Positions 36,041 through 48,814 of a stretch of 64,000 nucleotides of DNA are shown one piece after another. Positions within the stretch are counted from its first letter, which is position 1; each line of letters opens with the position of its first letter. The stretch is taken from positions 1 through 64,000 of the forward strand of contig JADLZK010001155.1 in NCBI GenBank assembly GCA_015847255.1. The letters are read 5' to 3'. The notes beneath the pieces were generated by a model. The model was not told the DNA's origin and ran no database searches. It saw only the letters and a list, made by a program, of their open reading frames with translations. The DNA comes from Hyparrhenia diplandra. Lineage: Eukaryota; Streptophyta; Magnoliopsida; Poales; Poaceae. A program made the translations under genes and the position numbers.

Positions 36041-38861
36041 CAAAAATATTATTATCAAAGGCACATGCATTAAATTTCCATTCACATTGTATTCTGTATC
36101 TGGGAGTATAGTAAAGCATTCTTTCATATTTACATTTGGTATAGTCCTCTACAATAAAAAAAAAACAATCTTTCATTTTTTAGATTTTAAGACAACCATA
36201 GAAACAAGAAAATTACTAACACTAGTTTATTCTTAAGGAAAACGAGTCTTAAAGGTGGAGAGGTGGATTGTTGCAAATAGTTGTCCTTTCCTTCTTTCAT
36301 TGCATTGTTCACATTAACATTTTTTGCAACATAGTACATTATATTGTGCATATACCATTTTACATGGGCCAATAGTTTTCAAGAGAATGGTTTTGGATAA
36401 TTAAAAAAAATTATTTGGGTTTATTTTAATCATATCTTGCTTTTTTTCTCTAGATTTATTCCTCATCGTAGAAGATGTTGTATTACTTATATTTTGGAGT
36501 TTTCTTTATCTAACTATGGAAATTAATAAAACTTTGATGGGCAATTCTGATTGCAGATATACAATGGCACCCACAACTGGGAGTTAGCACTTATAATCCA
36601 GGCCTTCTTATCAGCAGACACTACCAATGAATATGGTGCAACCATTGAGAGGGCTATGGGATACCTAAAGAGAGCACAAGTTTGTTGCTTAACCACATCT
36701 TTGGTTTATCCTAAAAAATAAGAATCAATTAGATAAGAATCTTTCTATTTTTTCCTTGTTGATTTTTATACTGTTCTACAAACAGGTTACTACAAACCCT
36801 CCAGGGAACCCAAGTTATTGGTTCCGGCATAGATCAAAAGGATCATGGCCACTTTCAACTGTAGACAACGGCTGGGCTTCATCGGACACTAGTGCTGAAG
36901 CAACTAAGGTCAGCGGAAGAAGCTTATATGGTTTAGAAATTTGTTTTGACATATAGACACAGACAAGTTATTAGGAGGGTTGCCGAAAAATTTCCACACG
37001 CAAGGAGGCCACCACTTGTGTTGTTGCTAAATTTATTTAGGTACTAAATGAGACTAAAATCTAGTCCCTACTCGCTAGCCTTTGAGAAACCAAACAGGAC
37101 CCTAGTCTCAATTTAAATTTATATCCCTCCCTTTGTCTCGACAATGACTTGACAATTTCTATGTGGCATTGCCAACTTTAGAGGAACCCTTGGTGGGCGC
37201 TAGCGTCAACGTGTTTCACCCAACCAAGTGTTCCCTAGAGCTTTATGGTTCAGTAGGAAATTTGGGTGGACCGGTCTCTAAGCCCAGGTGATCTGTGGTT
37301 TCTGTAGGCAGAGTCACGAGTTCATCTTTTTATGATCTACATTTGTGTTTTGTTTTGTGGTTATCCTTTGAGGGAACACTAAAACAAAAATATCAAATGA
37401 ATGAAACACTATAGAAGAAAATTCACAGTTTATATACACCACTGTATGTATACATATATCACTTGACAAATTTGTTTCTTTTCTTGAAATAGGCAATGTT
37501 GTTGCTTTCAAGGTATATCCCAACCTCGTTAAAAATTCAAACGGAGATGGGTGGATGCTTAATGCTGTTGATTGCCTTCTTTCATTTATGGTATGATTCT
37601 ATATGCATTTATTTAGACTCGAATATTTATTTATTAAGATGGTGCAAAATGCATCAAGATGGTAAGTGAACATATTAAAATAATTTTATTGGGAATCGAT
37701 ATTTGCTAAGGATATGAATGTTGACGCTCTTCTATCCATATTTATGTCTTGCCAACTGCAAGGATACGTTAGCGAAGGAATATGAAAACAGATATAACAT
37801 ATTTGATCTACCAGAGTTAAACTATTGGACAAACATAAGTCATATCCCCATTTGAAACAAAATAATTCTACCACTCTCATGGGCATGAAATTTATCACAA
37901 CTTTTTTTTTAGTTTATTTACCAAATCACAATAATATTTCTATTCATGAAATGACCTTAGAGTCATTAGAATATTGATTCCAACATATTAGTACTTACCT
38001 TGAGTATGTACCTACTGATAATCTGATTTGCATTTATTCTGACTGAGATCATGAATGAAAAACAAAGTCATCCTAGGTTTGAATTTGAACTAAGTCAAAA
38101 TTTTGAAACTTTGATTGAATCTGTAGAAAATAATGTTAAGATTCTCTAAAGTGGTTTATTGTGAGAATATATTTGATTATCCATCTATAATACTCATTAT
38201 GCATCACAAGTATTATTAAAATTTTATATATAATCGATCAAAGTTGCAATGGATTGACTTCTCTATTAACACAAATTATTTTCTACTTATTTTGTGGATG
38301 TGATTTTTTAGGTACAATTACATTAGTAGCTTTATTTATTTGAATGCAATATTTCACTAACAAAAAAGTTTCTATTTTCATCTACAGAACAAAGATGGTT
38401 CAGTTTGTACATTTGAATGCCAAAGAACTTATTCTTGGCTAGAGGTGAGTGTGTTTTTGCAAAGTTGCATATGGTATTGAAAAAAATAAACAGGACTTTG
38501 TAAGAATGTTTACATCTATGTGCAATAATGAAAATCAGTAGCATACCATCTTCTTCTAAAATGTCTCCAAGTGACAACATGGAGTTTATAAAGAATTTGA
38601 TTTGGGAATTATTTTGGAAAGAAAGCTAGTCAACCGCTTTAGAAACAAGATAAAAATATTCCATAGTTAATTTGAAATATTGGACTCCACCAATTAGGAA
38701 AATCAACATGATGTTTTATATCTAGAGCTCATCCAAGCACATTTTGATGTGAAAAACCTTGCTAAACAAACCTGTAGGTTGGTCAACCAGTTTGTGACCA
38801 TCTCTGCATCTGATAAATAATCTAAACCACAAAATACAATTGGTTCTATTTGTGTTGCGCT

Positions 38862-39089
38862 TGTTAAGATTAATTTGTATTATTAATTAGCGATCAATTA
38901 GGATAATCCTATCATTAGCAACTGCTAATGACAGTTAGGGATTAGGCCCCTTCGGTAGGAAACGTCAAGGGCAAGATACCCCTTCGGTCATGCCTGTTGG
39001 CACTGTATATATTCTGACATTGTACACAATCATCATTAACGAGAATCATTCAGTCATTCATTCCATCGAATACACTTTCTCTCTTAACA
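38862..39089 (+). mobile_element. Small solo-LTR-like insertion in OSC intron 12
   Basis: The 228-bp segment opens TGTTAAGA and closes TCTTAACA, an 8-bp inverted repeat with canonical TG...CA ends. It holds a TATATATTC core-promoter-like string near 39006. The flanking 5-mers do not match, so the target duplication has decayed or the ends are slightly off. Confidence 0.5.
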
Positions 39090-39599
39090 ACGCACACAGT
39101 TGAGCAGTGTTCAAAGTGTTGCAGCTTTGAATCCAAGATATCTCAAGATTTCATATTTGTTTTAGTTTTTCCTTTTATGTAATATCAGCTTAAAATCACG
39201 TAACTTTAACCTGGTCAACGAAATCTTGTGCGTAGTTCAGGTGGTTTTGCCTTGTGCGTAAATTAGGTGTATTTGTTTTAGAGCGCCCAACGTGTTTTTT
39301 TTTGCCTTTTTTTTTTTTTTTGGAACAAGGAAGGAAGTGGCGCGGGAGTCGGACTACTGGCCGCCCACCAGAAATGTCCTAGGAGAGATTAGTTTTTTTC
39401 TTTCCTATATTTATATGAAGCTCAAATCTATTTTTTTTAAAACCAAACAAGTTTTGAAAAGCCTTTTGAACATTTTTGGTAAACCGGAGGATAACACTAA
39501 ATGTTGAAAATAGAGTTTTGAACTTCCCTCCGAAAGTTACTTACTTCCATAATCATATATAATAATAGTGGGTCCCGCCAATCCATGTTGGAATTGGCT

Positions 39600-39830
39600 G
39601 CATCCACATGGCCGTGACAAGATTTTTTTTTTTTTTGAAATTATCATAGAGCTATTGTCACAAAGGTGGGAAGGGCACACGGTGATAGTTGGTTATGACT
39701 AAAACATATTTTAGTCACAAATACTTGTCATCCATTGAAAAATTGTCATAAACACATCATTTTTGTGACTTAAAAGTGCTTCATCATATGAAATTTGTCA
39801 TAGAAGGCCAAATATTTTATAGTGAGTTGT
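39600..39830. repeat. Transposon-like segment with TTGTCAC / GTGACAA motifs in OSC intron 12
   Basis: Repeated TTGTCA, GTCACAA and TGTCATA strings in alternating orientation end near TATAGTG (39818-39824). This resembles a CACTA subterminal array. No opposite end was found. Confidence 0.35.
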
Positions 39831-40749
39831 CATTGCATTTTGAAGAGGTCAGGTCATTTCATTTTGATAGAAGTCAAGCCATAATGATTATGACAGAGGT
39901 CTGGTCAGTGCAAACATGTAAGTTGGATCAACCACTAATAACAAAATTTAAAATAGCAAACAAAAAGTATTTTTTTAGGAAACATGAATAAGTACTTTAT
40001 ATATAGTGGATACTATAGCTCCATGGAGATTGACATTTGTTTCCTTTGGCTTCCTAGATTCTGAATCCTTTGGAGAGTTTTCGAAATATTGTCGTCGATT
40101 ACCCGTAAGAACAATGATGACTCTTCTAAATCTCAATCTCATGTTGCCATTTCAATTTGTTTTGCAAACTAAGCCATTAAATTCATCCATGGCAGGACGG
40201 TTGAATGTACATCCTCAGTGCTGCAGGCTTTGTTATTATTTGGGGATTTTGATTCAGAGTACCGTAGTAAGGAAATAAAAGAAAATGTTAACAAAGCTGC
40301 CATATTTATTGAGAGTAATCAAAACAAGGATGGCTCCTGGTTCGTATGAAAGCATATTCTATTTTGTATGAATTATCATTTTTTCTCTATGTCTAATAAT
40401 AACTAAATAAACAATTAATTACCTGCAAGGTACGGCACTTGGGGAATATGTTTTGTCTATGGGACCCTCTATGCGATAAAAGGCTTAGTTGCTGCTGGAA
40501 GAAATTATGAGAACAGTATTTGTGTTAGGAAAGCATGTAAGTTTTTGCTCTCAATACAACTCAAAACTGGTGGCTGGGCAGAGAGCTATCATTCCTGTGA
40601 AAGACAGGTGAGAAACAATATTTCATTTTACATAGATTTTGTCATCCATTACTTAACAATAATCATGAACTCTTGTATAGAGAGCACCCTATCAAAGAAA
40701 GAGCCAAAAGATATATGCGTGTCTACTAGTATTGGTTTTAGATTCTGAG

Positions 40750-41860
40750 AGGATGTACACTTTCATCATGAGTCATGATATACCCTTTCGCCCGAGGCGG
40801 CTAGCCTCTTGACTCTTCCAAGGAAGACCGATAGGGTTCACTATGAAGTCTTTCAAAGGTTCGTCTAACATGTTAGTAGCCACTAGGTTTCCAATCGACA
40901 AGCAGGTGTAGAGCCTCCCTTCCTTATGGCGCATTCCATGCAGGTTATACACATACCCGAGTCGGCGAGCCCCTTTTGTGCCCTATTTTTTTTAACCACT
41001 AACAAGCTAACAAGCTAGAAAAGATCCTCATACTTGACTAAAGCCAGAGCCATGTAGCTCTCATGGTTGTACTGCATGTCCTGAATGTTGGTCTATGGAT
41101 AAGTCCTTAAGGAGGGAAACTAAGCATTGGAAGTAGCCAATACTCTAGACCCCTTTTGTCCAAGTTGTTATAAAGCATAATGTAATGTTTATTGCATATA
41201 ACATTAGTCATGTTACAAGATCATGGTATGAAAATAAGCACTAGCATTACTAGTTGATGAAATAAACCCATAGGTGTCAAGGATTCAAGATTTCAAATAA
41301 CTAAGTTAAATCTCTACGGTAATCAAGGTAGACTCATGCAAATGAACTATATGATTAAAGGTGAATAGGTGACAAGGAATATCCCATGCTATACTTGCCT
41401 TGATCAGCAAACTCCTGCTGCTCATCAAAGCACTGGCCTTGATCATTGAGGTACTGCTCACCATCTATACTCGATCATACATCAACATACAATCATCCAC
41501 ACAAATCATACACGAAGCAAACAAGAACTATAATTAAACAATACAACAAATCAACAGTGATAAAACAAGATGAGAAAAGTTTGGAAACTTATTCTACACG
41601 TCGCTACAAAAACTACACGTGAGAATAATAACCGAAATCGGATTTAAAACGGAGAAGATATAATGGATATATGAACTAAATGTCAATTTTTAACGTGAAC
41701 TATATACGAATTAAAATTAATAAAAAGAAATCTAAAATCATGGCAGGACGACAGCTACAATTAATACGATTCTGGTGTTTCTTTAGCAAAACCGGCCAAG
41801 GGGTATCATGGATTGTAAGTCGTTGATCAAGAGATGGGTGGCTCAGATTAGATGTGAGAA

Positions 41861-41905
<45 letters not shown>

Positions 41906-42785
41906 GCCGGCTGGAATAGAAACTCCAGCACGGTGGTGCCACTGCCGGTGGCATGGACCTCACCGGCGAGTGGCAAGCTCGGCCATTGGACCAAGATTTG
42001 ATTCAGGAAATCACATGAAGATAAAGTAGATGATCACGATCTCACCTAGGGACTTATCAAGGCCGGAGATGCGATGGAGATGGCGGGCTACTCAGTGGGG
42101 TGGACGACGTCTTCCTATAGAGGAAGGTGACAGCGTTCGAGTGATTCAGAGTGACGAAGGGGGATAAAAGAGTCGGAAGGTTCTCCACCGCATGGGGAAG
42201 TGCAGAGACTCACTCAATTTGACGACGGCAACGACTGTGTCGGCTCCGGACCGGTGCTTCTCGGCAAGATGCGACCGGCGCGGTGTGGCAATACTTGAGA
42301 AACAAATGACGGCGATGAGACAGGGCGAGGGCGGTTGGAGGCGCGGAGGGACTCCACGCGCGGACGCGGTGGATCGTAGACATAGGGTTTGGGCGGTTGG
42401 TCGGCCTCCTGTTCCAATCGAACACAACAAGGGAAAAGGGTAGGAGAAGGTGCCGATATGCGAGCCCAGATTGGCAGCCAGACAGGAGAGGGAAGAGGCA
42501 CCTGCTAGGCTTGGTTGGGCCGGCCTTGCCACTGGGCTGCGGCAGAGAGCCGGCTGCGGCAGAAAGGAAAAAAGGCCAATAGGCCGAAAGGGAAGATAAG
42601 AGGGAGAGGGAAAAGAGAGCGTTTTCATTTTATTTTTCGCAGTTTGCAAATGCATTTCAAATAAAATTTGAAAACTTTTCAAGTTTGAGCAAAACCGGTC
42701 ACGACAATAAAATAGATGCACACAAAATTGCATAACTAAATCCATTTTAACTATTTTAAAAGAATGAATTTTTTAGGGTGCTACA
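40750..42785 (-). mobile_element. Probable solo LTR of about 2 kb in OSC intron 15
   Basis: Read on the minus strand, the block starts TGTAGCACCCTAAAAA at 42785, a start common in grass chromovirus-type LTRs. It runs leftward through a GC-rich segment (42100-42580). Inside is a (GA)n tract at 41864-41903. The left boundary is approximate and no target duplication was found. Confidence 0.4.
41864..41903. repeat. (GA)n microsatellite
   Basis: About 20 uninterrupted GA units. Confidence 0.95.
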
Positions 42786-44496
42786 GGCAGCAAGAAGAGA
42801 CTAAAAACTGGACCAGGTACATTGGCTACTTGGAAGTTGGAAGACAAGATATCGACTAGATAGCCTTGAGAGCCAAGAAAATTTTATTGGTCCACTCAAT
42901 CCGATAGGATTTTTTGTTAACAAACTTTGGAAACATAGGTTATTGATGGAAAACAATTTAATACAGACAATTTTAACTGAATTCATGAGATGAGAATTTG
43001 TGCGAAATCAGTCTTCTATCCTTTCACATGCGTATGTAGAAACGGTGAAACTTTTTGGTCTGAATCACTTGTTGGAAAGACCATTTGGAAGTGATTCACC
43101 TGATTCTCACCAGAAACTAAAATGTTTCTTCTATCCAAAACCACGCTAAATATGTCCCATGTGTTACCCCCTCTGATTCGTTGCTCATAAAAAACATTGA
43201 TCTACTTGTGTGGGACAGAAAAATCCTATAACACGCACACACATATTGAAAACACACACTAGCCAGTCACAATAAGTTATTCAACAGCCAATTTGAGTTA
43301 CCATGGACTGTACTAATAATTAACAAGATTACTATAACTCCACCTAAATGATTTACTATAATATATGCCAAATATCACCATGAGTTATAGTAACACATGT
43401 ATTCTAAATAGGTAGTTATTTTATCATAAAACTAGTACAAACATTATCGTAAATTGAGGTGGCTATAGAATAAGTTATTCTATGGCAAGCTAGAGATTAG
43501 CCTGAAAGAGTTCTAATTGCAACAATCGAAGGCATTGAACTAAGTTACCTTCATTTTCAAAGTTTGTTAACTCATTTACATGGATTTTTAAAATACAAAC
43601 AATTTCCTTATTCTTAGCTAGTAGTGACCCTAATACTAGAAAAAAAAATTGTTTTGATGACACGCAGGTCTATGTAGAGGGTCTTAGCACTCATGCTGTA
43701 CAGACTGCTTGGGCGATGCTAGCTTTGATTTATGCTGGACAGGTTTTATTTCTTGATCACAAATCATTTAGTGCACAGGACTACTCCCTTGTTACGAAAA
43801 CAAAGGAATGTATTTATATGTAATCAATCATCACAAAATTTATGAATATGCAAATGCATCGATGTGTTAGGTTCATCTCTAAAAACATAATGATATTGGT
43901 TTACTTGTTTCATCAAATAAAAATATGTTTGTGTTTTATATCATTTTAGTAGTATCCAAAGCATCATTGTCAACTACTAGTTGGAGTACCATTAATTATT
44001 TATAAATACATGTTGAATGCATCCACCTTTCTATTCCAATTTGTACAATTAGATGGAAAGGGACCCAACACCATTACATCGAGCAGCAAAAGTATTGATT
44101 AATATGCAACTGGAGACCGGAGATTATCCTCAACAAGTGAGTTTTCTAACTTTGACAAGCAATGCATAAAAAGTTTGTATGGATCACGACTACATAAAAA
44201 TTGCATTGCCGAAATCATATAATTTCACAATGAATAATGTTTTTTTTCCATTTAAATTTTTTGGAGACATACTAGACGATGGACTTATATTTATTATCAT
44301 CGGTAGTGTGAGCAATCTATTTTGTCTGAGCCCAACTATATGTGCCCCCTTGATTGAAAGAACTCAACTTATTGATTCCCTATGGCCTAGACAAGGTGTT
44401 GTTTAGTCTTATTTTGGTGATCCTATGCAGAAGCTAGGATTTTAATGTTCATTATTCAATTACCCTACTATCACATACTAGGTAATGGCTTTCTAT

Positions 44497-44825
44497 GTAG
44501 CTTTTTTTTTTTTTTTTTTTTTTTTTGAGAAGGACACAAGATAACGCAGACGCTCACAACACGCACGCACACTCACCCCTATGAACACACGCGTACGCAA
44601 ACCCTACCCCTATGAGCACCTCCGAAGGATCGAGCACCCGGCAGATCCGGAGATTCTCGAAGTCACCATTGGCGCCTCGTCGCCGACGACGGAACGCCGC
44701 TACCACTTAATGCATAACGCCGAAAATCCTAGGAAAATCCCGGGAAAAGGTGCGAAAGCACCGGGATTTGAACCCTGGTGGGTAGCGTCCCCCACCGACC
44801 GCCCTACCATTGGACTACAAATATT
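44497..44825 (-). mobile_element. tRNA-derived SINE in OSC intron 17, reverse orientation
   Basis: Read on the minus strand it has an A-box (TAGTCCAATGGTAGG) near 44815, a B-box (GGTTCAAATCC) near 44770, a tRNA-unrelated body, and a 3' poly(A) seen as the T-run at 44500-44526. The length of about 320 bp and the layout fit a grass SINE. Confidence 0.75.
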
Positions 44826-44829
44826 TGTC

Positions 44830-45160
44830 AAGTTTATACCGAGAAAAACTAGCCCGGCCCGAGCCCGACGGTTTTGGCCCGCCCATGAACCTTTACGGGA
44901 CGGGGCCTGGGTAGAGATTTTGAAGCCCGGTAAAAATTTTCTTGGCCCGAACCTGGCCTGTAATACATTTTTAGCTATTCTGTAGTGTAAAACAAGTGGG
45001 TAGCCTGCCCAAGCCCGGGCCCGACCCGAGCCTGGCCCGAAAAAGCTAGGCCTGACTTGCCCAGTGGGACGTCTTGGGCAGGATTTTTTTTTTGCCCGAA
45101 ATAATCAGGTTTTATCAGCCCAGCCCGAACCCGACCCGACCCAAAAAACGCTCAGGTATT
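44830..45160. repeat. GCCCGA / CCCGACC low-complexity repeat
   Basis: Degenerate CCCGACCCGA, GGCCCGA and AGCCCGG strings are spread over 330 bp. The composition is like the hAT-type subterminal region at 63440-63610. Confidence 0.5.
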
Positions 45161-45609
45161 GTCAAGTTTCAATGATGGGTGCCTTTGAGATTTCAATCAA
45201 TTGCATTTTGTGTTCTTCATATATATACATTTGACACGTCTTAGATACACTATTATGTTTAGTTAGTTGGTTCCTACATTGCATGTTCAAAGTTTCATTT
45301 GTGCTTATGTCTTATTAGAGATATATATCTCACCCCAAGAATTATTACCTTGTAAAAATTGTGTCACAATTACATTTCCCATAACCTACCATCAATGACC
45401 ATTTTCTTGCATTTTGATTATAGGAACATGTTGGCAACAACAACTCATCAGTTTACTTCAACTACCCCAACTACCGTATTATGTTCCCTGTTTGGGCTCT
45501 TGCGGAGTATCGCCGCAAACTACTTGCCAAGAAATAATTGAAGGAACCCATGCAATGCAATAATGTCATACATATAGTGATGTCGCATTGGATAAAATTT
45601 AGTGGAATC

Positions 45610-45615
45610 AATAAA
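45610..45615 (+). terminator. Candidate polyadenylation signal of the OSC gene
   Basis: AATAAA lies 73 nt after the TAA stop of exon 18. Confidence 0.5.
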
Positions 45616-46259
45616 ACTACATGTATTTTCTACCATGAAATGTAATTGGGTAGCCACTTACAGAATTTACAATGGCCCCATAGTCATAGAGGACTATATT
45701 AATAATTTATTATGATGTATGTCTGCTACTAAGAATACCATCACAAATAAGTAGCGATTTGGTTTGTGTAAATCAAACAACCTAGACTTTGACACGTTTG
45801 GGTTTAACATTTGCATGTTTAGAGTTTCCTCATGACAAAATCGGCTTAGGTACTGCACAAACCGGGCCATCTCTATCTCTATCAAAAACCGCATCAACAG
45901 AAATAGCATCGGTTGTCGTTCTGTGCCAATCAGACTTTTGTAGGCCGAGAGGCCCATTGGGCCATAGTAGCTAGAGATGCAACAACAGCGAATTGCAAAC
46001 TGTTGTTGTAACTAGTCGCCGGTAGGGCATTTTTTTTTCAGTCCCACACAAATCAAATCTAGAAAATTTTTGTAATCCCAGTCAAGAGCAAAGATGGTCA
46101 TATGTATCCACAGCATGCGTTTAAGCAAGGATTAATCAGTGCAAGACAAGAAAAGACACCAACAGAATTAACGAAGTCTTTGACAAGGCTGGAATCAGCC
46201 GATCCAGCTTCTGAAATGCCTTTTCAAGACATCAGACAAAGTTTAACGTTCATTCATCA
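45616..46259. other. Intergenic stretch after the OSC gene
   Basis: I recognise no gene or element here. Confidence 0.25.
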
Positions 46260-46600
46260 TTACAGATGAACACTTAGAGGTTTCTTCATTATTCGATCAC
46301 AAATCACCATGCAAATGTTAACCCAACAAACTAATAATACCATGATCGATATAGCATCACTAGGGCTGCATTTATGTTTGAAACTTGACTCTATTCTGAG
46401 AATCATATACCGTGAGACATGATGAGGCCCCTTGATCAGGTCACAGGTGAGCTGTTTCTCATTCTCGTCCTTGGGTTCGTCGTCGTCATGGCTGTCAGAC
46501 CAGTCTCCCCGAGTCAAATGAGCAGCACAATAAGGGATAAAATCCAACACAATTCAAATGCAATTAATGGGAGAAAAACAAAAGCACAATCGAACAGAAA
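46260..46600 (-). other. Possible 3' exon of the F-box gene
   Basis: A minus-strand frame (46260-46550) contains a strongly acidic segment, DDDEPKDENE, which looks more gene-like than the surrounding DNA. It lies about 85 bp beyond the stop of the F-box/LRR frame and could be a further exon. There is no domain evidence. Confidence 0.3.
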
Positions 46601-46634
46601 TTGATGTGCCCTGTGCCTGACTTTGCAACGTCGT

Positions 46635-47325
46635 CTAGGTTTTCTGGTCCCTGTAATACACCATCCCGCGTGAGTAGATCGACATCAACGTGATCCTCCC
46701 GAACCTGACGCTGCCCGGCCTGCCGACGTCCATGACCATGCGCTCGGCGTACTGGTTGCGCCAGCACAAGAGTCGCAGCCTCGGCGCCAGCAGCGTGAAG
46801 GACTTGTAGCCGGTGGTGGCTCCAGCCCCACAGTCCATGTCGAGCTCTACCAGCTCTGGTGCGTCGATGGTGATGATTCCATACGGCGTCGCCTCGATGG
46901 ATCGGCCGTCCGGTGTGACGTCGACGGAGTCCATTTCAAGGAAACTGAGGCGCGGCAGGCGGATGTCAACATGGGCTTGTCTGATCACGCAGCTGAACAG
47001 GTCCAGGTCTTGGAGAAGCGGACACCAAACGCCCGGCGCGAACGGGACCTCCACGGTGACGGTGTTGAGGTCCAGGGCGACCGCCGAAGTAGATGTCCCT
47101 GAAGGTGAGGTACGCAGTGAGGTCGATCTCCACGATGCACGTGTGGAGGTGGATGTGGCGCCACGCCCGGGGCAGCACCGTCAGCTGCACGGTCTCGTCG
47201 AAGGAGAGGAGGGAGGCGATCTGGGCACGGAGCTCCAGCGGCAGCGCGGTGATGCGGTCGCCGCAAGAGCCAGAGCCAGCGGCAGTCCTGGCCTCCTTGC
47301 GCTTCCTCCCGCTGCGCCGATCCAT
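46635..47325 (-). pseudogene. F-box/LRR-type protein gene, short and frame-shifted
   Basis: From an ATG at 47325 the minus strand encodes a basic N-terminus and an F-box (residues 22-66: DRITALPLELRAQIASLL, then a V-x-LPRAWRHI segment). F-box proteins of this class recruit substrates to SCF ubiquitin ligases. After residue 82 the frame runs into unrelated sequence. The expected continuation (LNTVTVEVPF onward, with leucine-rich segments such as PLLQDLDLFSC, LPRLSFLEM and APELVELDMDC) is in the next frame, reaching a stop at 46635. One extra base near 47080-47095 explains the break. Even if joined, about 230 residues is short for the 350-500 usual in the family, so it is truncated or has more exons to the left. 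A LINE sits just upstream. Confidence 0.65.
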
Positions 47326-47499
47326 CTTCTTCTCACTCGCCGCCGCCGCCGCCTGGTCTGCCTCTCTCCCTTTCGGCTAAGATCGATGGAGAATTGGAGA
47401 TCGGGATCGAGAATTTTCAGAACATGGTTGTTTCGGCTGCAGTTTTGGAGGCCCTTGCAACCGTTCCCGCCAATTCCAACGTGGGCTGCGTGTCAAAGC

Positions 47500-48814
47500 C
47501 CACGACGCGTGCAAGTGGGTAGTGGGCAATCGGGACGGTTCTTTTGAATCAACTTTTTTGAGATACACCACCACACCAAGGAGCTGGGACAGAGCGATCC
47601 TACGTGAGTTCTTCTCACCCCTTGACTGGGAGGTTATTGAGAATATACCGTTATGCACAATGCCGATGGAAGATTTCTGGGCGTGGCATTACGAGAAGAC
47701 TGGGAGTTTCTCGGTACGATCGGCTTATCGCATGCTCGTCCGTCTACGGGAAACAACGTCGGCTTGGCAAGGAAATAAGCCGAGCAGATCGGACTCGAAG
47801 GCTGAGGAGAAGGAGTGGACGAATCTGTGGAAGATCAAGGTACCCTCGAAGATCCGGCTCTTTCTATGGCGACTGGTAAAGCATTCTATGCCGACCGGGG
47901 ATATTCGGCACCGCAGAAACATGGCTCCTAATGCAGGTTGCTCGTTGTGTGGTGCTATGGATTCATGGAGGCACTCTTTGCTTGAGTGCAACTTAGCGAA
48001 GTGCGTATGGGCGCTGGAACGAGAAGAGATAGTTGAATTCATTTGCCAAACTGAAACCCCAGACGCCAAAGCTTGGCTATCTGAAGTGATCAAGGGCTTG
48101 AAGCAGGAGGACCTCACGCGGGTGGTGGTCCGCCTTTGGGCCATCTGGTACGCGCGCCGCTTGGCTGTGCACCAGGATCAGTTTCAGAGTCCATTCTCGA
48201 CGCATTGCTTTGTTGAGCGTTTTATCAATGAACTCAGTGAACTCCACGAGGTGGTGCAGACGGGTGCTGCCAATCCAGTGGCTGCGAGACCTTCGGGTGC
48301 ATCGCAGCCTGCTGTGCGATGGATCGCCCCTCCCAGGGGTGTTACTAAGATCAATGTTGATGCTGCAATCTCGAAGAACGTGAGAAGAGCCTCTGTTGCT
48401 GCTGTGGCTCGAGATGATTCAGGCAAGTTTTTGGGGGCGTCGGCATTGGTGCTGGAAGGATACTCGGATGCAGAGACGGCTGAGGTTCTAGCTTGCCGAG
48501 AAGGTTTGGCACTCTCCAGCGATCTAAATGTCCAGATATTGCGGGTAGCAAGTGACTGCATTAATGCAGTTCGAAGTATCCAAGGTCAAGGCTTTGGAGT
48601 ATATGGCCCTGTCGTTCAGGAGATTAAGCATATCATGGGGAGTTTCACTAGAGTGGAGTACATTCACGAAGGAAGGAATTTCAATCATGATGCTCATTGT
48701 CTAGCTAGAAGTTGTGTCAATTTCCTAGTCGGTCGTTATGTTTGGTTTGGTGAGCCTCCTGAGGGAGTTTGTAATTCTTATGATATGATATAATAAAGGG
48801 TGGCTCTTTATACT

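Larger units (their letters stand above)
27155..45537 (+). pseudogene. Oxidosqualene cyclase (monocot triterpene synthase-like), 18 exons, three frame breaks
   Basis: Enzymes of this family cyclise 2,3-oxidosqualene to sterol or triterpene skeletons on the endoplasmic reticulum. The exons with GT-AG borders are 27155-27352, 27439-27627, 27742-27831, 28032-28226, 29575-29659, 30712-30880, 33405-33593, 35682-35788, 36557-36679, 36786-36908, 37493-37590, 38388-38444, 40058-40104, 40196-40339, 40430-40607, 43668-43742, 44053-44136 and 45424-45537. Together they would give about 756 residues, normal for plants. Signatures are MWRLKIGEGGGPW (start), DGHWPGD, NEDGGWG, LWLVPRFLPIHPGRFWCFTR, HIHYEDE and NKDGSW. 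FWCFTR and the N-terminus resemble the oat SAD1/monocot beta-amyrin synthase group more than cycloartenol synthase. The catalytic DCTAE is DTSAE here. Frame breaks are A8 at 30768-30775 (+2; stop at 30804), a 7-bp loss near 35730 and a 1-bp loss near 37511. Introns hold many transposons. The product, if any, is unknown. Confidence 0.9.

Noticed and set aside
44765..44825. tRNA gene
   Set aside because: A- and B-boxes are present, but there is no tRNA cloverleaf and the unit continues into a SINE body with a poly(A) tail.
27155..45537. Triterpene biosynthetic gene cluster centred on the OSC
   Set aside because: No cytochrome P450, acyltransferase, glycosyltransferase or dehydrogenase is recognisable in the window, and the OSC itself is broken.
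47522..48793. Host RNase H-like gene
   Set aside because: The zinc-binding RT-associated domain precedes RNase H, the 5' end is truncated without a start codon, and a poly(A) tail follows. All of these indicate a LINE.
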